Origin: an uncultured Alphaproteobacteria bacterium
Lineage (GTDB): Bacteria; Pseudomonadota; Alphaproteobacteria; Rhodobacterales; Rhodobacteraceae
Direction: 5' to 3'
DNA length: 64,000 nt
NCBI GenBank assembly: GCA_902570265.1
Contig: CACFXF010000004.1
Location: forward strand, 46,982 to 110,981
The position numbers and the translations under genes were made by a program. Below, piece by piece: positions 30,321 to 38,894 of the stretch. Under the pieces are notes generated by a model. It did not search any database, was not told the DNA's origin, and was given only the letters and a program-made list of their open reading frames with translations. The first letter of the stretch is position 1. Each line of letters opens with the position of its first letter.

Positions 30321-30345
30321 AATGGGTGGGTATACCTCACCCATT
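30321..30345 (+). terminator. stem-loop between sugar SBP and permease genes
   Basis: AATGGGTG-N9-CACCCATT perfect 8-bp stem. Confidence 0.6.
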
Positions 30346-30378
30346 AAAATCTCACCTAAATTTGATAGGTTATAACCC

Positions 30379-31293
30379 TTGGAACAAATAGTTCGTTTTA
30401 ATGAAAACAAAAGAAATTATTCTGAGAATAAATTAGCTTTTGCTCCATGGTATTTTTTATTACCAGCTATAATTTTTTTTCTGATTTATGTGATATTTCC
30501 CATTTTTCAATCTGTTTGGATATCCTTTTATGAGTGGGATGGACTTGGAGAAGCACAATGGGTTGGTTTAGCAAATTACGTCGAACTTTTTGATGATGAG
30601 TATTTTTACACTTCTTTGAAAAATAATTTCATATGGCTAATAATGTATTTACTAGCAGTTCCTATGGGACTTTTTATTGCTTTATTTTTAAATCAAGTTG
30701 TTTTTGGAATAAGGTTTTATAAATCTTTATTCTTTTTTCCATTTGTCATATCTCAAGTAGTTGTCGGATTAATTTTCTCATGGTTTTATAATCCTAATTT
30801 TGGATTATTAGCATCTATATTTTTATCCTTTGGTTTAGAACCAATTGCTGTTTTATCTGATGAGGATTTAGTAACCTATGGGATTATTTTCGCGGGTCTT
30901 TGGCCACAAATAGCATACTGTATGATTCTTTATTTAACAGGCTTAAGTAATGTTTCTAAAGATTTGATGGAGGCTGCAAGATTAGATGGAGCAAAGGGAC
31001 TAAAAATGTTGTGGCATGTGGTTTTACCTCAACTAAGACCTGCAACATTTATCTCTGTCGTAGTTACTGTAATCGGCGCGTTAAGATCTTTTGATATGGT
31101 TGCAATTATGACTGAAGGTGGACCTTATGGCTCTTCTAATGTTCTTGCATATTATATGTATGAGACAGCTCTTTCAGAGTATGGATTTAGACTTGGATAT
31201 GGTTCTGCAATAGCTACTGTGCTATTTTTTATAATGCTGGTTTATATAGGTTATTTTTTGTGGCGCTTATATAAAAATGAAAGAGAAGTATAA
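30379..31293 (+). CDS. sugar ABC transporter permease (MalF-like)
   Basis: EAARLDGAKGLKMLWHVVLPQLRP EAA motif. TTG start. Confidence 0.92.
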   Translation: MEQIVRFNENKRNYSENKLAFAPWYFLLPAIIFFLIYVIFPIFQSVWISFYEWDGLGEAQWVGLANYVELFDDEYFYTSLKNNFIWLIMYLLAVPMGLFIALFLNQVVFGIRFYKSLFFFPFVISQVVVGLIFSWFYNPNFGLLASIFLSFGLEPIAVLSDEDLVTYGIIFAGLWPQIAYCMILYLTGLSNVSKDLMEAARLDGAKGLKMLWHVVLPQLRPATFISVVVTVIGALRSFDMVAIMTEGGPYGSSNVLAYYMYETALSEYGFRLGYGSAIATVLFFIMLVYIGYFLWRLYKNEREV

Positions 31294-31296
31294 ATT

Positions 31297-32148
31297 ATGT
31301 TTCCTAAACCGATTCATACTTTTCCCCTAAAATTTCAATTAATATACAAAATTGTTTTACCTATTGTATTAATAATATGGCTTTTACCTTTAATCGCTAT
31401 TTTTTTGACTTCTGTTAGATCTGCTACAGATATTAATACAGGTAATGTCTTTGGTTGGCCTTCTCAGTTTTTATTAATTGAAAACTATTCAGAAGTATTT
31501 AAGCGTTCAAAGGCTATTTTATATTTAAAAAATTCTTTTTTAATAACTATTCCAACCGTTATACTTTCAGTATCTCTGGCTTGCTTGGCAGGTTATGCAT
31601 TAGCTATTTATAGGTTTAGATGGGCTTTGCCACTTTTTTTTATATTTGTAGCTGGCAATTTTATACCCTTTCAAATCTTAATGATTCCGGTAAGGGATAT
31701 GTCAGTATCTACTGGTTTATATAATACAATTTCTGGTCAAGTTTTATTTCATGCCGCATTTCAAACGGGATTTTGTACTTTTTTCATGAGAAATTTTATA
31801 AAAGCTCTTCCATTTGAGCTTATTGAAAGTGGGCGAATTGAGGGAGTAGGTGAAGCTAAGATATTTTTGTTCATAGTTCTACCACTAGTTCGACCTGCTC
31901 TTGCAGCTTTAGCAGTATTGATTTTTACTTTTGTATGGAATGATTTTTTCTGGGCTACGGTTTTAACACAAGGAGAAAGTGTAAAACCTATTACAGCTGG
32001 AGTTAGATCATTAAATGGCCAATATGTAAATAATTGGCACTTAGTTTCAGCAGCTTCTCTATGTGCCGCCATACCTCCAGTAGTCATGTTTTTTCTAATG
32101 CAGAAGCATTTTATTGCTGGTCTAACATTAGGTTCAGTTAAACAATAA
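31297..32148 (+). CDS. sugar ABC transporter permease (MalG-like)
   Basis: ESGRIEGVGEAKIFLFIVLPLVRPALAAL EAA-like motif. Confidence 0.92.
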   Translation: MFPKPIHTFPLKFQLIYKIVLPIVLIIWLLPLIAIFLTSVRSATDINTGNVFGWPSQFLLIENYSEVFKRSKAILYLKNSFLITIPTVILSVSLACLAGYALAIYRFRWALPLFFIFVAGNFIPFQILMIPVRDMSVSTGLYNTISGQVLFHAAFQTGFCTFFMRNFIKALPFELIESGRIEGVGEAKIFLFIVLPLVRPALAALAVLIFTFVWNDFFWATVLTQGESVKPITAGVRSLNGQYVNNWHLVSAASLCAAIPPVVMFFLMQKHFIAGLTLGSVKQ

Positions 32149-32168
32149 ATTATTTTTTTTGAAGCAAC

Positions 32169-33527
32169 TCATTTATATTTTGGTAGGTAATCTGCGTGTG
32201 CTTCCAACATTTCATCCGTCAAAGCATAAATTTCATCTATAGATAAATGAGAAGCAGTTAAGGGGTCTAACATAGCAGCATGATATATATGTTCTCTTTT
32301 TTTAGTTAATGCAGCCTCTGCTGTAAGAATTTGTACATTAATATTAGTTCGCATAAGTGCTGAGAGTTGTTCAGGTAACCTACCAATTTTTTGCGGATAG
32401 AAACCTTTATCGTTCACAACACACGGAACTTCCACACAACAATTACTGGGTAGGTTTTCAATTAAACCATTATTCATAACATTCCCATATACAGTAAATT
32501 TATTATTATTTACTATAGCGTCGATTATATAAGAAGCATATTCATGACTTCTTTTAATTTCTTCATTAGTAATAATTGAAATATCTTTATCTAATTCATT
32601 CCATAGTTCAGAATAATACTCACATCGAAAAATATATTCATCTACAGGGATCTTATATTTTTCAATTAATTCTTCTTTATTTGGCTTAATGAACCAAGGA
32701 ACATATTCTGCAAAATGTTCACTAGATTCAGTTACAAAAAAACCAAAACGCTTTAATATCTCGTATCTAACTTTTTCATGTAAATTTCTTCCAGGGTATT
32801 CTTGCTTTTTTGTTCTACTAGAAATTTTTTCATCACTTAAAATTTGATTAGCTAATCGTTTTAATTTCGGATATAGGTCTTCACCAGTTGAGATTTTTTC
32901 AAATTTTTGAAAAAATGCCATGTGGTTTATTCCTGCACATTGATAACTTATATTGTTTATGTTTTCTTGAAGATCTTCAGCTAGCATTTCAGCTGTTCCT
33001 TGAACTGAGTGGCAAAGTCCAATTTTTTTTATATTTGGAAAAACCTTGTTAATGGCAATCATATTTGTACACATAGGATTAACATATTGCATCCATAAAG
33101 CATTTGGACAAACTTGCTCTATATCTTCAGCTATATTTAAAAGTACAGGTATTGTTCTTAAGCTTCTCATAATTCCACCTATACCTAGCGTATCGGCAAT
33201 AGTTTGGTTTAAACCAAATTTTTTTGGAATTTCAAAGTCAATAACAGTAGAAGGCTTATATCCACCCACTTGAATTGTTGTTTGAACAAAATCAGTATCT
33301 AATAAAGATTCTCTTCTGTTTGTATGTAAGGTTATTTTAGGAGTTACTCCCATTTTTGTTGCAATAATTTCTAAGACTTCTTTGGTTTTTATCAATCGAT
33401 TTTTATCTATATCCATAAGCGCAATTTCTATTGATTTAAATTGCTCAATAGTTAATAGATCTATCACAATATTTTTTGTGAATACTGTACTACCTGCGCC
33501 AATTATGGTAAGCTTTGTCATTACCAT
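32169..33527 (-). CDS. glycoside hydrolase family 4, alpha-galactosidase (MelA)-like
   Basis: TIIGAGSTVFTKNIV NAD motif; YVNPMCTNM; GLCHSVQGTAEMLAEDL; CAGINHMAFF, as in MelA. Confidence 0.88.
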   Translation of the reverse strand: MVMTKLTIIGAGSTVFTKNIVIDLLTIEQFKSIEIALMDIDKNRLIKTKEVLEIIATKMGVTPKITLHTNRRESLLDTDFVQTTIQVGGYKPSTVIDFEIPKKFGLNQTIADTLGIGGIMRSLRTIPVLLNIAEDIEQVCPNALWMQYVNPMCTNMIAINKVFPNIKKIGLCHSVQGTAEMLAEDLQENINNISYQCAGINHMAFFQKFEKISTGEDLYPKLKRLANQILSDEKISSRTKKQEYPGRNLHEKVRYEILKRFGFFVTESSEHFAEYVPWFIKPNKEELIEKYKIPVDEYIFRCEYYSELWNELDKDISIITNEEIKRSHEYASYIIDAIVNNNKFTVYGNVMNNGLIENLPSNCCVEVPCVVNDKGFYPQKIGRLPEQLSALMRTNINVQILTAEAALTKKREHIYHAAMLDPLTASHLSIDEIYALTDEMLEAHADYLPKYK

Positions 33528-34327
33528 AAACCTTTCTTAATAAGTATTTTTTTCAAAAGTAAGCAATCGTCTACAATTAACCCATCTACTCCAAAATCAA
33601 TTAATTCATTAATATGGTTTTCTTTGTTAATAACCCATACAATAATTTTAGTTCCTGTTTGTTTTATTTTTTTAATTAAAGATCTATTTAAGACCTTTAT
33701 ACCTCTATAAAAAAGAGGTAATTCAAGACAAGGAACATCTATATCAGAAATAACCCCTAATCTAAGTGAAATCATAATACTTAAAGACTTTAATGTACCA
33801 GCGCTAAAACATATAGATCCTTTTATCAGATTTCTAATATGTGAAATTCTTTGATCGTTAAAACTGGCAATACATATTCTATCAAAGGTTTCGGTTTTAT
33901 TTATAACATCTGCTAACGGTTCTACAACTTTCCAAGACTTCGCGTCTATATTGAAATAAGTTGAAGGAAATTCTTCAAGGGTTTCTTCTAGTTTTGGAAT
34001 TAAATGGCTTCCTTTTAAACGTATTTTTTCAATGTCTTTAGAAGTTAGGTCTTTTAAAGCTACATCGTTTCCAGTCAATCTTTTTAAAGTGGGATCATGT
34101 ATAATATAAGGAATAGAGTCCTTGCTAGCATGAACATCAGTCTCAATATGTGTGAAACCCAAATCTCTAGCCTTGGTAAATGCTGAATGTGTATTTTCTA
34201 AATATTGATTAGAATTATTTCTGGAAAAAAAATGTGCACCTCTATGAGGAAGTGCAATAAATCTTCTAGAATTTAGAAAATGGAATTGCTCTTCGAACGA
34301 TTTAAAATTTTTATTAATTTTTGACAC
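33521..34327 (-). CDS. glycerophosphodiester phosphodiesterase family protein
   Basis: PHRGAH...YLENTHSAFTKARDLGFTHIETDVHASKDSIPYIIHDPTLKRLTG. Overlaps GH4 by 7 bp. Confidence 0.92.
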   Translation of the reverse strand: MSKINKNFKSFEEQFHFLNSRRFIALPHRGAHFFSRNNSNQYLENTHSAFTKARDLGFTHIETDVHASKDSIPYIIHDPTLKRLTGNDVALKDLTSKDIEKIRLKGSHLIPKLEETLEEFPSTYFNIDAKSWKVVEPLADVINKTETFDRICIASFNDQRISHIRNLIKGSICFSAGTLKSLSIMISLRLGVISDIDVPCLELPLFYRGIKVLNRSLIKKIKQTGTKIIVWVINKENHINELIDFGVDGLIVDDCLLLKKILIKKGLW

Positions 34328-34377
34328 ATTATTGGCCTATCATTTTTTTTGATTTTATAAATCATAAATCAAATGTA

Positions 34378-35958
34378 TTATTTGATGATTAGGTTTCTCC
34401 AGTTTTTCTTTAGAAAATTCCTATCTATTTTTTTATTATTGTTTCTAGGTAAACTTTTAACAGTATGTATTTTTTTTGGTCTTTTGTAAGAGGAGATTTC
34501 TTTTGATAAAAAATCTGAAATTTGGCTTTGAGTTAGTTTCATACCTTTATTAAAAACAACGAAGGCAGTTACAATTTCTCCCCATATTTCATGAGGTATA
34601 CCTATTACCACCACTTCTGAAATTTCTTTAAGTTGCAAAATAATACTTTCCACTTCATTTGGGTATATATTAAAACCACCTGATATAATCATATCACTTT
34701 TTCTTCCAGTTAAGTATAAATATCCGTCTCCATCCATCCAACCGAGATCGTTTGTATGAAACCAACCATTTTTAATGCTTTCATTTTGTAGGTTATCAGT
34801 ATTCCAATATTTGAAAGAAGCGACTCCTTTAGCTTCTATACATATTTCACCAACCTGTCCTATTTTTACTTTTTTTCCTAATTCATTAGTTATTTTAATG
34901 TTTACATTAATGCTGGCTCGACCACAGGATGAAAGACGTATATTTTTATTTCTAGATTTTGATATTTTGTGTTCATTCGGATAAAGAACAGTAACTGGTT
35001 GTGGTACCTCTGTCATTCCATAATGTTGTCTGAAAATATAACCAAAGTGTTCTATTCCTTCTTTTAATATATTGGTTGGAATAGGTGAAGCTCCATAAAA
35101 AATTCTTTTTAAAGAAGACAAATTAAATTTTATTTTATTTAAGTCTTCTATCAATCTTTTAATCATTGTAGGTACAAGAAATAGATAAGTTACTTTTTCT
35201 TTACTAATGATTTCTTGTAATTTTTTAGTATTAAATTCTTCACTTATTATATTTGTGGCTCCCCTAATAAAAAAAGGATGTAAAAAATTCCCTGATGCGT
35301 GAGTTAATGGAGCCATATGAACAATTGAATCTGAAATATCTAAACTACTTTCTAAAGCCAAGAAAAAATTAGTAAGTCTATGTTGGTGTTGTTTCCAACT
35401 ATATACAATTCCTTTTGGAACTCCTGTAGTTCCAGAGGTATATTGGATCCTCATTATATCATTTTTATTTACAAAAATATTTGGAGGATATTTTCTTGAG
35501 TTATGAATTAAATTTTCATAAGTAATGAAATCTTTATATTGCCATCTTATTCCTATAACCTTTGTTAGGAACGACACACTTTTCATTGTTTTTTTTATTT
35601 TTTCTTTAAATTCCTTACTTGTGAAAATTATGGTTGGTTTGCAATCAAGTATTATTTTAGTTAATTCATTTGAAGAATATCTCTCATTTAAGCCAACATA
35701 TATCATACCAGCTTTTTGTATTCCAAATAAGGTAATAACACTCTCTAAGGAGTTCTTTAAGAGAACTGCAACTCTATCGGTTTTTGTTAGACCTTGTTCT
35801 ATTAATGCATTTGCTAATTGATTACTTATAGTATTTATTTCTGAGGCATTATATTGTGCATCGCTAAAAATAATCATATTTTTTTTTTTGAATTGTTTGG
35901 ACGCCCAATATATTTCGTGACCAGCTATCAAATAATTCTCACTATTAAAAGTTATCAT
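34378..35958 (-). CDS. AMP-dependent acyl-CoA synthetase/ligase
   Basis: IQYTSGTTGVPKGIVYSWKQ; YGMTEVPQPV; GWFHTNDLGWMDGDGYLYLTGRKSDMIISGGFNIYPNEVE; FLSKEISSYKRPKKI. Confidence 0.93.
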   Translation of the reverse strand: MITFNSENYLIAGHEIYWASKQFKKKNMIIFSDAQYNASEINTISNQLANALIEQGLTKTDRVAVLLKNSLESVITLFGIQKAGMIYVGLNERYSSNELTKIILDCKPTIIFTSKEFKEKIKKTMKSVSFLTKVIGIRWQYKDFITYENLIHNSRKYPPNIFVNKNDIMRIQYTSGTTGVPKGIVYSWKQHQHRLTNFFLALESSLDISDSIVHMAPLTHASGNFLHPFFIRGATNIISEEFNTKKLQEIISKEKVTYLFLVPTMIKRLIEDLNKIKFNLSSLKRIFYGASPIPTNILKEGIEHFGYIFRQHYGMTEVPQPVTVLYPNEHKISKSRNKNIRLSSCGRASINVNIKITNELGKKVKIGQVGEICIEAKGVASFKYWNTDNLQNESIKNGWFHTNDLGWMDGDGYLYLTGRKSDMIISGGFNIYPNEVESIILQLKEISEVVVIGIPHEIWGEIVTAFVVFNKGMKLTQSQISDFLSKEISSYKRPKKIHTVKSLPRNNNKKIDRNFLKKNWRNLIIK

Positions 35959-36090
35959 TTATAAAAAAGTATTAAAAACTTTAATAGTTTAATATTGATG
36001 TTAAAATAGTAAATGTAAATTTCCAAATATAATAGCTTATAAAAAACATACTTTTTTTAAATATAATCAAAAAAAATTCTTAGGTGTTTT

Positions 36091-37614
36091 ATGACTCATA
36101 AAAATAGAATTGAAGATTTAAAAAAACTTAATTTAAAAATTGAGGAAATGGGTGGGTCTGAAAAATTAAAAGTTAGAAAGAAAGCAGGTTATTTAAACGC
36201 TAGAGAACGCATTGATCTTTTTTTTGATAAAGGAACTTTCTTTGAGATTGGTAAGTTTGTGACTTCATCTAATGATCAAGATAAAGATAAAACCCCAGCT
36301 GATGGTAAAATAACTGGATATGGAAAAGTCTCAAATCGAAAAGTTGCAGTAATTTCTAATGACTTAACTGTCAAAGGAGCCTCTAGCTCGAATATGAATA
36401 CAAAAAAAATATCATTTATCAAAAAATCAGCAGAAAAGCTTGGCATGCCTATAGCATTTTTTGGTGAATCCTCTGGTGCTAGAATGCCTGATATTATGGG
36501 CGCAAAAGGTATGAGCCAAGCAGGCCAAGATAATACTCAATATATAAGAACCAGAAGAGCACCTTGGGTTTCTGCTATTTTAGGTCCATGCTATGGTTCT
36601 TCCGCTTGGTATAGTGTTTTATCAGACTTCGTAGTTATGCGCAGAGGTTCAGTTCTTGCAGTATCTAGTCCAAAAGTTTTATCTCTGGCAACAAATGAAA
36701 CTGTCGATCCTGAAGAATTAGGTGGTTGGGAGATGCATAGTCAGACAACAGGAATTGCAGATCGAATAGTTGATACTGATCACGAAGCCATTGCTTTGAT
36801 GAAAAGTTTTTTAAGCTATCTTCCTAGTAATAATAATGAAATTCCTCCTTACAGAAAAGATACCAAAGACAGTTTAAAAAAAATCGATGAGATTCTGTCA
36901 GTAATCCCTGAAAATTCCAAAAGAACTTATGACATGAGAGAAGTGATTAATTTAATTGCTGATGATGATACTTCTTTTCCTATGAAGCACAACTTTGCTA
37001 AATCTGCAGTTACTGAATTAGCAAGACTTAATGGAAAAACGGTAGGATTTATAGGTAGTAATCCAAAATTTAATGGGGGTGCTATGGATCCGCATGCTTG
37101 TGATAAAATTACTAGTTTCTTAGTATTTTGTGATTCATTCAATATTCCCATTATACTGCTAGTAGATACACCTGGTTTTTTAATCGGTGTAGAAGGAGAA
37201 AAACAAAAAGCACCTGGAAAAATAATGAATTTCATGACTGCACTTCAATTATGTACAGTACCAAAAATTTCAGTCATTTTGAGGAAAAGTTATGGACAGG
37301 CTTATCTCAATATGGGAGGAGGAAGTAATTCTGACTTAGTAATTGCGTGGCCATCTGCGGAGGTTAGTTTCATTTCTCCTGAATTAGGTGTCTGGGTAGT
37401 TAATAATAAAAAAATTCATGATAAAGATTCTAATTATAATGATTATATCAAAAAGATGACACATGATAATTCAGCCCTTGAACTTGCTAGATCATTTGGA
37501 ATTCAGGATATTATTGATCCTAGAAATACAAGACAGTATTTGATAAATGCTTTAGAAACTTTTGAAAAAAAGATACCAAACCATAGTATGAGTAATTGGC
37601 CTACTACTTTTTAA
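36091..37614 (+). CDS. acyl-CoA carboxylase carboxyltransferase (beta) subunit
   Basis: 507 aa; GYLNARERIDLFFDKGTFFEIG; ESSGARMPDIMGAKGMSQAGQ; GGAMDPHACDKITSFLVFCDSFNIPIILLVDTPGFLIGVEGE. Confidence 0.9.
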   Translation: MTHKNRIEDLKKLNLKIEEMGGSEKLKVRKKAGYLNARERIDLFFDKGTFFEIGKFVTSSNDQDKDKTPADGKITGYGKVSNRKVAVISNDLTVKGASSSNMNTKKISFIKKSAEKLGMPIAFFGESSGARMPDIMGAKGMSQAGQDNTQYIRTRRAPWVSAILGPCYGSSAWYSVLSDFVVMRRGSVLAVSSPKVLSLATNETVDPEELGGWEMHSQTTGIADRIVDTDHEAIALMKSFLSYLPSNNNEIPPYRKDTKDSLKKIDEILSVIPENSKRTYDMREVINLIADDDTSFPMKHNFAKSAVTELARLNGKTVGFIGSNPKFNGGAMDPHACDKITSFLVFCDSFNIPIILLVDTPGFLIGVEGEKQKAPGKIMNFMTALQLCTVPKISVILRKSYGQAYLNMGGGSNSDLVIAWPSAEVSFISPELGVWVVNNKKIHDKDSNYNDYIKKMTHDNSALELARSFGIQDIIDPRNTRQYLINALETFEKKIPNHSMSNWPTTF

Positions 37615-37642
37615 AAGTTATATCTTTTTATCAAAGAGGTTT

Positions 37643-37870
37643 ATGAAAATGAAAAAAACAATTATAAAATCTGATGTAGCTGGGGTAGTTAATGAAATAT
37701 GCTTTAGCAAAGGCGATATAGTTAAAAAAGGTGAAAGTCTTTTGTTTATAGAATCCATGAAAATGGAAATTCCCATAGAAGCTCCTTTTGATAGTGAAAT
37801 TGAAGAAATTTTCACTAAAAAGGATGAGGTTATTTCACAAAATCAACCACTTCTGACCTTAAAATCTTAA
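37643..37870 (+). CDS. biotin carrier (biotinyl/lipoyl attachment) protein
   Basis: 75 aa; LLFIESMKMEIPIEAPFDSEI = canonical ESMKM biotinylation motif. Confidence 0.92.
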   Translation: MKMKKTIIKSDVAGVVNEICFSKGDIVKKGESLLFIESMKMEIPIEAPFDSEIEEIFTKKDEVISQNQPLLTLKS

Positions 37871-37998
37871 ACGCCTAGTTATCTTAAATTATTAGAATAA
37901 AGATATAAATCTAGGGTTTAAACATTATTAAACATTAAAATACTGATCTGTAAAAAAAAATTAATCATAACAATTATTTAAGGCGAAATTTATTAGTG

Positions 37999-38733
37999 TT
38001 ATTTGATATTTTTATCAAATGGTAGTTTGCCACCTGCCCACATGGGTAGGTTTTCCTTATCATCTAACCATGCCTGCTCAGAAACTGTATTCTGCCTCCC
38101 AAACTCAGCGTTTCTCTGTGGATATCGCCCAAATTTTTCCAAAACTTGTCGATGCTGATTAACTGCTTGTTTATTTCTTCCCTCAAACAAATTAAAATTA
38201 GGATGAGCTATAATGAATTTATCTATTAGTCCACATGCTAGATCTAGATCTTTCAATTTCTCTGAATGAGCTAATGCCCAAGGCAATAGATAAAGAAATG
38301 CAGCTGGAAGCTTAAGAGTATCCACTATTGTGGTTTTGTTAATTAGTTCATGAACTAATTCCCTACCAATATGATCAAAAGAAAAAGCTTCAGACGTACC
38401 TCTAAAACAAGATCTAGATAGTTGATCTGCAAGTAAAACCTTAGCTACTTTCCCATCTAAAGTTTCCCATTCTTTACCAATCAAAGTTGGAGGATCTGCT
38501 TTGAGCTCTCTTACAACTTTCGCAAAAGGCTTGCAAAAGTCATCTAGTGAAGTGCCACTAGCAAACCAAATATTTAGCAAAGGTCCTACTATTTCTTCAT
38601 TATTTAATTTTGATCGATCTTCAGGGTTAGCTGTATCGCATGCACACATATAGTTTAAAATACTTCGAGATGAATGAGGTTGTTTTAAAGCTTCAACTAC
38701 AGCTGGAATTTTTTTAAAGCTTTCTGGAGTCAT
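37999..38733 (-). CDS. DUF924 family protein
   Basis: IWFASGTSLDDFCKPF; LLADQLSRSCFRGTSEAFSFDHIGRELV; FLYLLPWALAHSEKLKDLDLA. Confidence 0.85.
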   Translation of the reverse strand: MTPESFKKIPAVVEALKQPHSSRSILNYMCACDTANPEDRSKLNNEEIVGPLLNIWFASGTSLDDFCKPFAKVVRELKADPPTLIGKEWETLDGKVAKVLLADQLSRSCFRGTSEAFSFDHIGRELVHELINKTTIVDTLKLPAAFLYLLPWALAHSEKLKDLDLACGLIDKFIIAHPNFNLFEGRNKQAVNQHRQVLEKFGRYPQRNAEFGRQNTVSEQAWLDDKENLPMWAGGKLPFDKNIK

Positions 38734-38894
38734 TTTAAAAATCTATCAGTAGTTATTTTTGAGGTGATGGTTAATTGATTCCTAACTTAATACAACGAAT
38801 TTTATAATTCTTAAGAATTCATAAATCAAAATTTTTTTTCTTGTAAAAAAAAAAAATATCTTCAAAATATTTCGTACGAAATTGTTAAATTGAA

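Noticed and set aside
38851-38862. A12 tract upstream of the giant repeat protein as a phase-variation switch
   Set aside because: Poly-A runs are common in this AT-rich genome and this one is outside coding sequence, with no promoter spacing evidence.
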